A stretch of 64,000 nucleotides of DNA from Sinorhizobium terangae (GTDB lineage Bacteria > Pseudomonadota > Alphaproteobacteria > Rhizobiales > Rhizobiaceae). Positions 10,808 to 19,269 of the stretch are shown in pieces; within the stretch, counting starts at the first letter, position 1; each line of letters opens with the position of its first letter. A model generated the notes under the pieces. The model made no database searches and had not been told where the DNA came from. It saw nothing but the letters and a program-made list of their open reading frames with translations. The position numbers and the translations under genes were made by a program. The DNA lies in assembly GCF_029714365.1 (NCBI RefSeq), contig NZ_CP121659.1, positions 1,054,001 through 1,118,000 of the forward strand. Reading direction: 5' to 3'.

Positions 10808-11818
10808 ATGATCCAGAAAAATTGGCAGGAATTGATCAAGCCGAACAAGGTGGAGTTCGCCTCCTCCGGCCGCACCAAGGCAACGCTGGTCGCGGAACCG
10901 CTTGAGCGCGGCTTTGGTCTGACGCTTGGCAACGCGCTTCGCCGCGTGCTTCTGTCGTCGCTGCGCGGTGCTGCCGTCACCGCGGTGCAGATCGACGGCG
11001 TGCTGCACGAGTTCTCCTCTATCCCGGGCGTTCGGGAAGACGTGACCGACATCGTGCTCAACATCAAGGAAATCGCCATCAAGATGGATGGCGACGACGC
11101 AAAGCGCATGGTCGTGCGCAAGCAGGGCCCCGGCGTTGTAACGGCCGGTGACATCCAGACGGTTGGCGACATCGAAATCCTCAACCCGAACCATGTGATC
11201 TGCACGCTCGACGAGGGCGCCGAGATCCGCATGGAGTTCACCGTCAACAACGGCAAGGGCTACGTGCCGGCTGACCGTAACCGCTCGGAAGACGCGCCGA
11301 TTGGCCTCATTCCGGTCGACAGCCTGTACTCTCCGGTCAAGAAGGTCTCTTACAAGGTGGAAAACACCCGTGAAGGCCAGGTTCTCGACTATGACAAGCT
11401 GACGATGTCCATCGAAACCGATGGCTCGGTTACCGGTGAAGATGCGATCGCATTTGCGGCGCGCATTCTTCAGGATCAGTTGTCGGTCTTCGTCAACTTC
11501 GAAGAGCCGCACAAGGAAGCAGAGGAAGAGGCAGTCACCGAACTCGCCTTCAACCCGGCGCTTCTCAAGAAGGTCGACGAACTGGAGCTTTCCGTCCGTT
11601 CGGCCAACTGCCTGAAGAACGACAACATCGTCTATATCGGCGACCTCATTCAGAAGACGGAAGCAGAAATGCTCCGCACGCCGAATTTTGGTCGCAAGTC
11701 GCTCAACGAGATCAAGGAAGTTCTCGCTTCCATGGGCCTGCACCTCGGCATGGAAGTGCCGTCCTGGCCGCCGGAGAACATCGAAGATCTCGCCAAGCGT
11801 TACGAAGACCAATACTAA
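10808..11818 (+). CDS. rpoA: DNA-directed RNA polymerase subunit alpha
   Basis: The alpha subunit (336 residues) dimerises to nucleate RNA polymerase assembly. The amino-terminal domain includes the [19 protein letters not shown] signature; the C-terminal domain (from about residue 255) with [11 protein letters not shown] and [14 protein letters not shown] binds DNA and activators. ATG 10808 is chosen over the open frame upstream because it gives the standard [12 protein letters not shown] start with a purine-rich leader. It lies between rpsK and rplQ, as in other alphaproteobacteria. Confidence 0.98.
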   Translation: MIQKNWQELIKPNKVEFASSGRTKATLVAEPLERGFGLTLGNALRRVLLSSLRGAAVTAVQIDGVLHEFSSIPGVREDVTDIVLNIKEIAIKMDGDDAKRMVVRKQGPGVVTAGDIQTVGDIEILNPNHVICTLDEGAEIRMEFTVNNGKGYVPADRNRSEDAPIGLIPVDSLYSPVKKVSYKVENTREGQVLDYDKLTMSIETDGSVTGEDAIAFAARILQDQLSVFVNFEEPHKEAEEEAVTELAFNPALLKKVDELELSVRSANCLKNDNIVYIGDLIQKTEAEMLRTPNFGRKSLNEIKEVLASMGLHLGMEVPSWPPENIEDLAKRYEDQY

Positions 11819-11862
11819 CCAATAGACTGCAGGCGGATGCCTGCAAGTAAAGGAGACTAGCC

Positions 11863-12288
11863 ATGCGCCACGGTAAAGCCGGCCGCAAGCTGAATAGAAC
11901 CGCCAGCCACCGCAAGGCGATGTTTGCCAACATGGCAGCTTCGCTGATCGAACACGAGCAGATCTTGACGACCCTGCCGAAGGCAAAGGAAATCCGTCCG
12001 ATCGTCGAAAAGCTCGTCACGCTCGGCAAGCGCGGCGACCTGCATGCCCGCCGTCAGGCGATCTCGCAGATCCGCGACGTTGCCGTCGTCTCGAAGCTGT
12101 TCGACACGATCGCATCGCGTTATGCCACCCGCAACGGCGGCTACCTGCGCATCATGAAGGCAGGCTTCCGTCACGGCGACAACGCCGCGCTCGCTGTCAT
12201 CGAGTTCGTTGACCGCGATGTCAATGCCAAGGGTGCGAAGGACCGCGCTCGCGTTGCAGCCGAAGCTGAAGCAGCCGAAGCGGCCTGA
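11863..12288 (+). CDS. rplQ: 50S ribosomal protein L17
   Basis: L17 (141 residues) lies at the peptide exit. [21 protein letters not shown] and the [21 protein letters not shown] segment are diagnostic; the acidic, alanine-rich tail after residue 120 is common in rhizobia. AAGGAGACT is the ribosome binding site. It ends the ribosomal protein cluster and is followed by a perfect terminator hairpin. Confidence 0.98.
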   Translation: MRHGKAGRKLNRTASHRKAMFANMAASLIEHEQILTTLPKAKEIRPIVEKLVTLGKRGDLHARRQAISQIRDVAVVSKLFDTIASRYATRNGGYLRIMKAGFRHGDNAALAVIEFVDRDVNAKGAKDRARVAAEAEAAEAA

Positions 12289-12315
12289 TCGCCAAAACTA
12301 GCGACAGAAGAATCG

Positions 12316-12350
12316 AAGCGGCCGGGTGATCGTCACCCGGCCGCTTTTTC
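12316..12350 (+). terminator. Strong Rho-independent terminator ending the ribosomal cluster
   Basis: A perfect 14-bp stem (12316-12329 with 12333-12346) with a 3-base loop is followed by a run of T. It lies between convergent rplQ and msrQ; the msrQ stop codon lies inside it, so the hairpin may also limit transcripts arriving from the minus strand. Confidence 0.9.
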
Positions 12351-12989
12351 TGTTGCGGGACGACCTGAAACGACCTGCTGGCGCCTCCAGCGAAGGAAGC
12401 GCGTCCGGACAGCCCGCCAGCCAATAAGCAGGGCGACGAGGCCGAGGTAAAACATCTGCTCCGGCCCCACGACCTTCACCGCCATGGCGAAATGAAGAGC
12501 GCCGGCGGCCGCGATCACATAGACGAGCCGGTGAAGTTTGTTCCACCGCTGGCCGAGCCGGCGGATCGACCAATTGTTCGATGTGATCGCCAGGGGAATC
12601 AGCATCGCGAACGCGGCCATGCCGATGGTTATGAAAGGCCTGCGGGCGATATCGGCGATGATCGGCTGTATGCGCAGCGTCTGGTCCAGCACCATGTAGG
12701 CCAGGAAGTGCATCAGCACGTAGTAGAACGCGAGCAGACCGAGCGCGCGGCGGTATCTCAGCCAGTTTACCCCGAAAAGGTCGCGGATCGGCGTGATCGT
12801 CAGCGTCGCAACGAGGAAGCGAAGCGCCCAAAGGCCAAGCAGGTGCTCGAACTCCTTGACTGCGTTGCCCGGCAGTTTCCCGGTGGCGCCAAGATAGAAG
12901 GCCGATATCGCCGGGCAGAGACCGAGCGCATAGAGCACCCAGACAGAAGGGCCATGAAAGCGTTTCGGCAGGGTGGGGAGGGCTGCCAT
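12333..12989 (-). CDS. msrQ: Heme-binding membrane subunit MsrQ of the MsrPQ system
   Basis: MsrQ (YedZ, 218 residues) is a heme b membrane protein that passes electrons from the respiratory chain to MsrP for repair of oxidised methionine in periplasmic proteins. Six hydrophobic helices are visible, with conserved histidines in helices such as FYYVLMHFLAYM and KLHRLVYVIAAAGALHF. The ATG at 12989 is chosen because it starts two bases after the msrP stop; the frame continues further upstream inside msrP. The stop is embedded in the shared terminator with rplQ. Confidence 0.93.
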   Translation of the reverse strand: MAALPTLPKRFHGPSVWVLYALGLCPAISAFYLGATGKLPGNAVKEFEHLLGLWALRFLVATLTITPIRDLFGVNWLRYRRALGLLAFYYVLMHFLAYMVLDQTLRIQPIIADIARRPFITIGMAAFAMLIPLAITSNNWSIRRLGQRWNKLHRLVYVIAAAGALHFAMAVKVVGPEQMFYLGLVALLIGWRAVRTRFLRWRRQQVVSGRPATEKAAG

Positions 12990-12991
12990 CG

Positions 12992-13933
12992 TCAGAAATT
13001 CGCCGTCAGATCCATGCCGGCATAGAGACTGGCGACCTCGTCTCCATAACCGTTGAAGGGAAGCGTGTCGCGTCGGTTGGCACCGAAAAAGCCGCCTTCG
13101 CCGATGCGGTTCTCCGTCGCCTGGCTCCAGCGCGGGTGATCGACAGCCGGGTTCACGTTGGCATAGAAGCCGTATTCGTTCGGAGCAGCGAGGTTCCAGG
13201 TGCAAGGCGGGGGCGTCTCGGTCAGCGAGATTCGCACGATCGATTTGATTCCTTTGAATCCGTATTTCCAGGGCACGACCAATCGGATCGGCGCGCCATT
13301 CTGGTTCGGCAGCGTTTTTCCATAGAGGCCTACCGAAAGGATCGTCAGCGGGTGCCGCGCCTCGTCCAGCCTCAGGCCTTCGCGATAAGGCCATTCGAGA
13401 GGCTGGAAATAGCCGGCCTGGCCGGGCATTTCCTCCGGCCTCACCACGGTCTCGAAGGCGACATATTTGGCGCTGCCGAGTGGTTCGACCTTGTCGAGAA
13501 GGGCCGCCAGCGGAAGGCCGATCCACGGGATGACCATGGACCAGGCTTCGACGCAACGCATGCGATAGATCCGCTCTTCGAGCGGGAAGGCCAGAAGTTC
13601 CTCAAGTCCGAATTCCTTCGGCTTGGCGACGAGGCCATCGACTTTTACGGTCCAGGGTGAAGGCTTGAAGCTTCCAGAACTGGCGGAGGGGTCGCCTTTG
13701 CCCGTCCCGAATTCGTAGTAGTTGTTGTAACTCGTCACGTCTTTCTCGGGCGTCATGGCGTCATCAAGCTTATAGGGGCCCGGCCATGCCTTGAGGGCGG
13801 TCGCACGAACCGCCGTCGCCCCACCCAATATCAGGCCGCCCGCCGCCGTCGCCAGAAATGTTCTTCGATTGAGGAAAAAGCGTTCGGGCGTGATCTCGGA
13901 CGTAGCGATGCGCGGCGGGCGGTAGGCGGGCAT
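12992..13933 (-). CDS. msrP: Protein-methionine-sulfoxide reductase catalytic subunit MsrP
   Basis: MsrP (YedY, 313 residues) is a periplasmic molybdopterin enzyme that reduces methionine sulfoxide in damaged proteins. A Tat signal with NRRTFL at about residues 22-27 is followed by a hydrophobic stretch, matching export as a folded cofactor protein. The molybdenum ligand is the Cys in [11 protein letters not shown], and the [11 protein letters not shown] and [11 protein letters not shown] segments are family-typical. It is transcribed with msrQ and diverges from the Deg protease gene, a grouping that makes sense for envelope protein damage control. Confidence 0.95.
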   Translation of the reverse strand: MPAYRPPRIATSEITPERFFLNRRTFLATAAGGLILGGATAVRATALKAWPGPYKLDDAMTPEKDVTSYNNYYEFGTGKGDPSASSGSFKPSPWTVKVDGLVAKPKEFGLEELLAFPLEERIYRMRCVEAWSMVIPWIGLPLAALLDKVEPLGSAKYVAFETVVRPEEMPGQAGYFQPLEWPYREGLRLDEARHPLTILSVGLYGKTLPNQNGAPIRLVVPWKYGFKGIKSIVRISLTETPPPCTWNLAAPNEYGFYANVNPAVDHPRWSQATENRIGEGGFFGANRRDTLPFNGYGDEVASLYAGMDLTANF

Positions 13934-14117
13934 GGAGTTTCCCCGTTATAGATTGGCGGTTACGAGCGATCAGATGAGCAAAGATTCAATCACTGGAAAA
14001 GATGCGGGAAACCACGTTTTCGTGTGTCGTCCGTGAGCGTCAGCCTGTTCAGCCGTTTGCCTTTTTTCCTGCGAAATCCTATCTGATCGTAGCGGCAACG
14101 ATAAGGAGAACTGATAT

Positions 14118-15515
14118 ATGATCTTTGGCCGTCGAGCACTGGTGACATTTGTCCTAGCCGTTGCAATGTCCGTCCCCGCGGTAGCGCAGGACGGCAAGGC
14201 CGTGCCCGAATCCCGCGCCGAGATGCAGCTTTCCTTCGCACCGTTGGTCAAGCAGACGGCGAATGCCGTGGTCAACGTTTATGCAGAGCGGGTCGTCGAG
14301 CGGCGATCGATTTTTTCCGGAGATCCCTTCTTCGAGGAGTTCTTCGGACAACGCATGCCGAACAGGACCGAAAAGCAGTCGTCGCTCGGCTCTGGCGTGA
14401 TCGTCGGCCGGAACGGCGTCGTGGTCACGAACAACCACGTTATCGAGGGGGCCGACGACATCAAGGTCGCGCTTGCCGACGGGCGCGAGCTCCCCTGCAA
14501 GATCATGCTCAAGGATGACCGCGTCGACCTTGCTGTCCTGAAGATCCAGTCGGACGGGCCGTTCGACATCATTCCGATCGGCGATTCCGACGCCGTCGAG
14601 GTGGGCGATCTGGTGCTGGCTATGGGCAATCCCTTTGGCGTCGGCCAAACCGTGACGAGCGGTATCGTATCGGCGCTCGCCCGCAACCAGATTAACTCCG
14701 GCGACTTCGGCTTCTTCATCCAGACGGACGCGGCCATCAATCCCGGCAATTCCGGCGGCGGCCTGATCGACATGAAGGGGCAGCTGATCGGGATCAACAC
14801 GGCGATCTTTTCGAGGGGCGGCGGCTCTAACGGCGTCGGCTTCGCGATTCCAGCCAATCTGGTCAAGGTCTTCGTCGCCTCTGCAGAGAGCGGCGGCGGC
14901 TCGTTCATCCGTCCCTTTATCGGAGCCACCTTTGAACCGGTCACGTCGGAAGTGGCCGATGCGCTCGGTCTTGACCGGGCACGTGGCGCATTGGTGACGG
15001 CCGTCGCTGCCGACGGTCCGGCCGCTGCCGCCGGCCTCAAGCCGGGGCAGGTGGTTACCGCGGTCAACGGCATCGCCGTCGAACACCCGGACGCGCTCGG
15101 CTATCGCCTCACGACCGTCGGTATCGGTCACGAGGCGCGTGTGACGATCTCCGAAAACGGGAAGACGCGCGATGTCGTCCTCAAGCTCGAGCGGGCACCG
15201 GAGACTTCGCCGCGCGACGAGCGGCTGATCGAAGGGCGCAATCCCTTCGCCGGTGCGGTCGTTGCAAATCTCTCCCCGCGGCTGGCGGAAGAATTGCGGA
15301 TGCCGACTTCGCTGCGAGGTGTCGTCGTGACCGAGATCAATCGCGGCTCGCCGGCAGCCCGGATCGGCCTTCAGCCGAAGGACATTGTCCGGTCGGTCAA
15401 CGGCACGGAGATCGACACGTCGAAGACGCTCGAGAGCGTCACGGCCGAGGACGCATCCCTGTGGCGTGTCGAGATCGAGCGCGACGGCCAAGTCATCAGA
15501 CAGTTCTTCAAATGA
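14118..15515 (+). CDS. HtrA/Deg-family periplasmic serine protease
   Basis: This 465-residue protein is a trypsin-like periplasmic protease/chaperone of the HtrA (DegP/DegQ) family. A Sec signal peptide ends near residue 24 (SVPAVAQ). The catalytic triad is visible: His107 (TNNHVIEG), Asp137 (DDRVDLAVLKI) and Ser212 (NPGNSGGGL). Two PDZ domains follow, around residues 265-360 and 375-460. The signal peptide and AAGGAGAACTG ribosome binding site support the start. It overlaps rarA by 3 bases and diverges from msrP. Which Deg paralogue it is (DegP, DegQ or other) cannot be decided from the sequence alone. Confidence 0.93.
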   Translation: MIFGRRALVTFVLAVAMSVPAVAQDGKAVPESRAEMQLSFAPLVKQTANAVVNVYAERVVERRSIFSGDPFFEEFFGQRMPNRTEKQSSLGSGVIVGRNGVVVTNNHVIEGADDIKVALADGRELPCKIMLKDDRVDLAVLKIQSDGPFDIIPIGDSDAVEVGDLVLAMGNPFGVGQTVTSGIVSALARNQINSGDFGFFIQTDAAINPGNSGGGLIDMKGQLIGINTAIFSRGGGSNGVGFAIPANLVKVFVASAESGGGSFIRPFIGATFEPVTSEVADALGLDRARGALVTAVAADGPAAAAGLKPGQVVTAVNGIAVEHPDALGYRLTTVGIGHEARVTISENGKTRDVVLKLERAPETSPRDERLIEGRNPFAGAVVANLSPRLAEELRMPTSLRGVVVTEINRGSPAARIGLQPKDIVRSVNGTEIDTSKTLESVTAEDASLWRVEIERDGQVIRQFFK

Positions 15516-16822
15516 GCGATCTGTTTTCACCCATCGAACCACCGGAAATGGCGTCGGCGAGGCCACTCGCCGACAGGCTGCGGCCACGCACGCTTGCCGA
15601 AGTCACGGGGCAGGAGCACCTGACTGGCGAAGATGGTGCTCTTACCCGCATGATAGCGTCCGGTTCGCTGGGATCGATGATCTTCTGGGGGCCGCCGGGG
15701 ACGGGCAAGACGACCGTAGCGCGTCTGCTCTCCGGAGAGGCCGGCCTCGCCTTCGAGCAGATCTCGGCGATCTTCTCCGGCGTCGCGGACCTCAAGAAGG
15801 TGTTCGATTCTGCGCGTGCCAGGCGGATGTCGGGCCGCCAGACGCTGCTGTTCGTCGACGAGATCCATCGCTTCAACCGCGCCCAGCAGGATAGCTTCCT
15901 GCCGGTCATGGAAGACGGAACGGTGATCCTTGTCGGCGCGACGACGGAAAACCCGTCTTTCGAGCTCAACGCCGCACTCCTGTCACGCGCGCGTGTCTTG
16001 ACCTTCAAGCCGCATGACGAGGCGAGCCTGGAGGAGCTTTTGAAACGCGCCGAGCAGGCGGAGGGCAAGCCCCTGCCGCTCGACGAGGACGCCCGCGCCA
16101 GTCTGCTGCGCATGGCGGACGGCGATGGGCGTGCCGTGCTGACGCTTGCCGAAGAAGTCTGGCGTGCGGCGCGTCGGGATGAAATCTTCGATGCCACAGC
16201 TCTGCAAGACATCGTCCAGCGCCGCGCCCCGGTCTATGACAAGGGGCAGGATGGGCATTACAATCTGATCTCGGCGCTCCACAAGTCCGTTCGCGGCTCG
16301 GATCCGGATGCCGCGCTCTATTATCTCTGCCGCATGTTCGATGCCGGCGAGGACCCGCTTTATATCGGCAGGCGGCTGGTGCGCATGGCCGTCGAAGACA
16401 TCGGGCTTGCAGATCCTCAGGCATTGGTGATCTGCAACGCCGCCAAGGATGCCTATGACTATCTCGGCTCGCCGGAAGGCGAGTTGGCGCTGGCCGAAGC
16501 CTGTGTCTATGTCGCGACGGCACCGAAGTCGAATGCTGTCTACACCGCCTACAAGTCGGCGATGCGTGCAGCGAAGGAAAACGGCTCGCTGCTGCCGCCG
16601 AAACATATTCTGAACGCCCCGACGAAACTCATGAAGGGCGAGGGTTACGGCGAGGGATATCGTTACGACCACGACGAGCCGGACGCGTTTTCGGGGCAGG
16701 ACTATTTTCCGGAGAAGATGGGCCGCAAGACGTTCTACGACCCGCCTGAGCGCGGCTTCGAACGCGAGCTTCGCAAGCGGCTCGAATGGTGGGCGAAACT
16801 TCGGCGCGAGCGAAATTCTTAA
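15512..16822 (+). CDS. rarA: Replication-associated recombination protein A (AAA+ ATPase)
   Basis: RarA/MgsA (436 residues) is a AAA+ ATPase that acts at stalled replication forks and interacts with SSB. Visible are Walker A GPPGTGKTT near residues 57-65, Walker B LLFVDEIHRFN, the sensor-1 GATTENPSFELN segment, and the C-terminal MgsA domain with RRLVRMAVEDIGLADP. The ATG at 15512 overlaps the protease stop codon, and MSDLFSP is the usual start of the alphaproteobacterial proteins. The frame extends upstream to 15461 but only inside the protease gene. Confidence 0.95.
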   Translation: MSDLFSPIEPPEMASARPLADRLRPRTLAEVTGQEHLTGEDGALTRMIASGSLGSMIFWGPPGTGKTTVARLLSGEAGLAFEQISAIFSGVADLKKVFDSARARRMSGRQTLLFVDEIHRFNRAQQDSFLPVMEDGTVILVGATTENPSFELNAALLSRARVLTFKPHDEASLEELLKRAEQAEGKPLPLDEDARASLLRMADGDGRAVLTLAEEVWRAARRDEIFDATALQDIVQRRAPVYDKGQDGHYNLISALHKSVRGSDPDAALYYLCRMFDAGEDPLYIGRRLVRMAVEDIGLADPQALVICNAAKDAYDYLGSPEGELALAEACVYVATAPKSNAVYTAYKSAMRAAKENGSLLPPKHILNAPTKLMKGEGYGEGYRYDHDEPDAFSGQDYFPEKMGRKTFYDPPERGFERELRKRLEWWAKLRRERNS

Positions 16823-16904
16823 GGAGAGATTTGCGTCCGCCGCAAGGCAGGCTTTCCGGGAAGTGCCTTGCTGCCAGTACGCTCTCGTGGCATAGGCAGC
16901 GCAT

Positions 16905-16972
16905 TGCAGACGGCTGCACGGGATCGATTTGTCCCGAACATCCGCGGGGACGGCCTCGCTCCAGAACAGGAG
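16905..16972 (+). promoter_or_regulatory. Guanidine-II (mini-ykkC) riboswitch-like leader of gdx
   Basis: Two short hairpins, each capped by the tetraloop ACGG, stand in tandem: the first at 16905-16918 (5-bp stem, loop 16910-16913), the second at 16944-16959 (6-bp stem with one G-U pair, loop 16950-16953), separated by a 25-base linker. The ribosome binding site AGGAG (16968-16972) follows immediately. Tandem hairpins with ACGR loops next to a ribosome binding site are the definition of the mini-ykkC/guanidine-II class, which turns on guanidinium exporters. The downstream gene is exactly such an exporter. Confidence 0.85.
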
Positions 16973-16978
16973 TTGGAA

Positions 16979-17293
16979 ATGGCCTGGATCACCCTTCTGC
17001 TCGCCGGCCTTCTCGAAATCGGCTGGGCGATCGGTCTCAAATATACGGACGGATTTACGCGGTTCACGCCGACCGTGCTGACGGTCGGATCGATGATCCT
17101 CAGCGTCGTGCTTCTCGGTATTGCTGTGCGCTCGCTGCCTCTTGGCACGGCCTATGCCGTATGGACCGGCATCGGCACTGTCGGCACCGTCGTGCTCGGG
17201 ATCGTCCTTTTTGCCGAGCCGGCGACGCTCATTCGCCTCGGCTGCATCGGCCTGATCGTCGCCGGCATTGCCGGTCTCAAGCTCTTCGCCTAG
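16979..17293 (+). CDS. gdx: Guanidinium/H+ antiporter of the small multidrug resistance family
   Basis: This 104-residue protein (also called SugE) belongs to the SMR family and has four transmembrane helices; members of this subgroup export guanidinium in exchange for protons. The essential membrane glutamate is Glu13 in [11 protein letters not shown]. The ATG at 16979 is preceded by AGGAG; an open frame from 16868 runs through the leader and is not used. The leader carries guanidine-II-type hairpins, which supports the guanidinium role over a general drug efflux role. The stop codon TAG sits at the junction with an IS630 insertion. Confidence 0.95.
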   Translation: MAWITLLLAGLLEIGWAIGLKYTDGFTRFTPTVLTVGSMILSVVLLGIAVRSLPLGTAYAVWTGIGTVGTVVLGIVLFAEPATLIRLGCIGLIVAGIAGLKLFA

Positions 17294-17299
17294 AGCGTT

Positions 17300-17905
17300 T
17301 CAGGTTTTGACAGAAGCATATCCGGCGTTGGCGAAGTAGTTGCTGCATTCGTCGGGCTGGAGTGAGGGGACAAGGCTGCCGAGGTATTTCCATGTCTCCT
17401 CGACGGTTCGCTTCTGAGCCGCCCGCATCCAGTGTTTGATTTTGGCGAAGGCCTGCTCGATCGGATTGAGATCGGGCGAGTATGGCGGGAGATACCAGAG
17501 CCGCGCGCCGGCGGCTCGGATCATCTGCCGGATGGCCGCCGACTTGTGCGAGCCGAGATTGTCCATGATGACGATGTCGCCGGGTTCGAGCACGGGCACG
17601 AGCTGTTGTTCGACATAGGCGCGGAAACACCGACCGTTGATCGGTCCGTCGAAGACGCAAGGCGCTGCCAGCCGGTCGTGGCGCAAAGCGCCGACAAAGG
17701 TCAGCGTGCGCCAGTGGCCGTGCGGGGCAAAGCCGCGCAGGCGCTTGCCTCGTGGCCCCCAGCCATAGAGCGGCGCCATGTTGGTCTTGATCCAGGTTTC
17801 GTCAATGAACACCAGCCGTCTCGGATCGAGACCGGACTGCCAGGAGCGCCAGCGTTGCCGCCGGCGGGCAATATCGGCACGGGCCTGCTCAAGGGCGAAC
17901 AGCGT
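17300..17905 (-). CDS. IS630 transposase, DDE part (orfB)
   Basis: This is the catalytic half of the transposase, about 200 residues. The DDE residues are visible: Asp in LVFIDETW, Asp in IVIMDNLGSHK and Glu in LNPIEQAFAKIKHW; SPDLNPIE is the IS630/Tc1 hallmark. It has no good start of its own before Met at 17812, so it is probably made as a fusion with orfA by a +1 (equivalently -2) shift or by transcript slippage on A8 (17905-17912). The frame looks intact, so the element may be active. Confidence 0.9.
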   Translation of the reverse strand, partial: TLFALEQARADIARRRQRWRSWQSGLDPRRLVFIDETWIKTNMAPLYGWGPRGKRLRGFAPHGHWRTLTFVGALRHDRLAAPCVFDGPINGRCFRAYVEQQLVPVLEPGDIVIMDNLGSHKSAAIRQMIRAAGARLWYLPPYSPDLNPIEQAFAKIKHWMRAAQKRTVEETWKYLGSLVPSLQPDECSNYFANAGYASVKT

Positions 17906-18287
17906 TTTTTTTAAACCGCAACCCCTCGCGGCGCAGGAACCGCCAGACCGTATCGTGCGACACCTTCACCCCACGCGCCGCCAGCTCTTCCTTCAGCCTG
18001 TGCAGCGACAAATGCGGCGTCTGGTTGATCCGCTCCGCGATGAACGCACGGTGCGGCTCCAGCACATGCTTGCGGTGGCCGCCCATCTTGCCGGGCGCCA
18101 CGGACCCGTTCGAACGATAGCGCTGAGACCACTTCACCGCCGACGATACGGCAATGCCGAAACGAGCCGCCACCGATCGGCAGCTTTCCCCCGCCGAAAT
18201 GGCGCCAACAACACGTTCACGAAGATCGTTCGAAAGAGGTCGCGTCATCGGATGCTGGCCTCCGCTCCAGCCAGCATCTTGAATCAC
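17889..18287 (-). CDS. IS630 transposase, helix-turn-helix part (orfA)
   Basis: This 132-residue frame is the DNA-binding half of the transposase. It begins MTRPLSNDLRERVV and contains a helix-turn-helix (SCRSVAARFGIAVSSAVKWSQRY near residues 21-43, split here) followed by a second winged region (LHRLKEELAARGVKVSHDTV). After LRFKK the frame meets the A8 slippage site and ends shortly after. Its start lies 52 bases inside the terminal inverted repeat. Confidence 0.9.
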   Translation of the reverse strand: MIQDAGWSGGQHPMTRPLSNDLRERVVGAISAGESCRSVAARFGIAVSSAVKWSQRYRSNGSVAPGKMGGHRKHVLEPHRAFIAERINQTPHLSLHRLKEELAARGVKVSHDTVWRFLRREGLRFKKNAVRP

Positions 18288-18345
18288 AAAACGGACTAAA
18301 ACGGAATCCCCTCCGATTCAGTCAAAACCGGAACCGCTCTAGGGC

Positions 18346-18441
18346 AGTTTGCAGTCAGGTGGAATCACCTGACGTCGCACAAATGCGGCAAAAACAAACA
18401 TATAGAGCGTTGGCGCGAACGCACGTGAGCGCATCCGGTTC
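18346..18441. repeat. Intergenic repeat family 2, copy 1
   Basis: About 96 bases here match, in reverse orientation, the segment 37351-37447 (both contain the palindromic GTCAGGTGGAATCACCTGAC-like core, a CGCACAAATGCGG stretch and CGCACGTGAGCGCAT). It starts 4 bases beyond the TA duplication of the IS element and continues toward the atp12 3' end. It may be the second rhizobial mosaic family (RIME2-like), but that name is from memory. Confidence 0.75.
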
Positions 18442-18483
18442 TAACGCAGCGGGAATTGACTGCCGCAGCGGCAATGCTCGACG

Positions 18484-19269
18484 CTATTTCAGGGCGTCGA
18501 GCGCCGTTGCCGCAGCCTGCATTTCCTGCCACCGGTTTTCGCGGCGACGGAAGGCTTCCTCATCGGTTCCCCAATGCTCGATCTGCCAGTCCTCGTCGAC
18601 GTGAGCGGCAGCCCAGGCTTCCTCTGCCGTCAGACGGCCCATGGCGAAGGCGAGCGCAAGCAGGGCCGATCCGGTGAGTGTCGTCAACGTATGCAGGCAC
18701 GTTAGTCCGAGTGGCGTCGCGAAGGCGCGCAGGCCCTCGGCGTAGGCCGCGATCGCCTCTTGAGGCTGTTCCTGGTGGATCACGCCTTCGATCAGAATAA
18801 AACGGGCGCCGAGCGACTGCGCAGCCCAGTCGAGGATCGGGTCCCAGAGCTCGTTCTGCCGTGCAACCAGCCCATCGGGACTGTCGGCACGATAGCAGAG
18901 GAGGTCACTTCCGACGAAACGCAGGATATCGTCGAACACAGCGCGGTGATCGAGCGCCACACCGTCGATCGCGGTATTGACGATGCGCGTAATCGGCATT
19001 GCCGCCGGGTCGATTACGTCGGACTGCGCATCCCACTCGGCCGCCAACAGTTCCGCAAGCTTGCGGGTCGGAACCGCAAGCGGATGTTTCGCTGGCGTGC
19101 GCAGCCTACGGCCGTCAAGAAGCACGGTCTGACCGCCATCTTCCGCAGTACCGATGCTCACTTCCTTGTAGAAACGCTTTGCCAGCGGCTTTTGCATCTG
19201 GATTTGTGCACGCCGTACCGGATCTTCATGGCTCAACGCGCCGCTCAACTCATCGCGTATATCAGGCAT
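18484..19269 (-). CDS. ATP12-family F1-ATPase assembly chaperone
   Basis: This 261-residue protein matches the ATP12 chaperone family, which in mitochondria binds the alpha subunit of F1-ATPase during assembly; alphaproteobacteria carry the bacterial relatives. Recognisable are KPLAKRFYKEVSI, LLDGRRLRTPAK (residues about 52-63), WDAQSDVIDPAAMPITRIVNTAID and the C-terminal AHVDEDWQIEHWGTDEEA. It overlaps the upstream HAD gene by 8 bases, so the two are translated together in a chain with the RluA-type gene. The bacterial function is inferred from the family. Confidence 0.9.
   Translation of the reverse strand: MPDIRDELSGALSHEDPVRRAQIQMQKPLAKRFYKEVSIGTAEDGGQTVLLDGRRLRTPAKHPLAVPTRKLAELLAAEWDAQSDVIDPAAMPITRIVNTAIDGVALDHRAVFDDILRFVGSDLLCYRADSPDGLVARQNELWDPILDWAAQSLGARFILIEGVIHQEQPQEAIAAYAEGLRAFATPLGLTCLHTLTTLTGSALLALAFAMGRLTAEEAWAAAHVDEDWQIEHWGTDEEAFRRRENRWQEMQAAATALDALK

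Larger units (their letters stand above)
17291..18341 (-). mobile_element. IS630-family insertion sequence (1047 bp plus TA duplication)
   Basis: The element runs from 17293 to 18339 and is flanked by the TA target duplication at 17291-17292 and 18340-18341. The ends form 19-bp terminal inverted repeats (17293-17311 and 18321-18339) with 17 of 19 positions matching. It carries two overlapping minus-strand frames, orfA (helix-turn-helix) and orfB (DDE domain), joined at an A8 run at 17905-17912. TA targeting, size and two-frame layout are those of IS630 elements; it resembles the Sinorhizobium ISRm2011-2 type from memory. The insertion falls on the gdx stop codon but leaves TAG intact. Confidence 0.93.

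Noticed and set aside
12298..13556. Longer reading of msrQ joined to upstream sequence
   Set aside because: The extension lies wholly inside msrP; the family start fits ATG 12989.
14154..15587. 477-codon open frame antisense to the Deg protease gene
   Set aside because: Shadow frame of a certain gene with biased codon use; no motifs or ribosome binding site.
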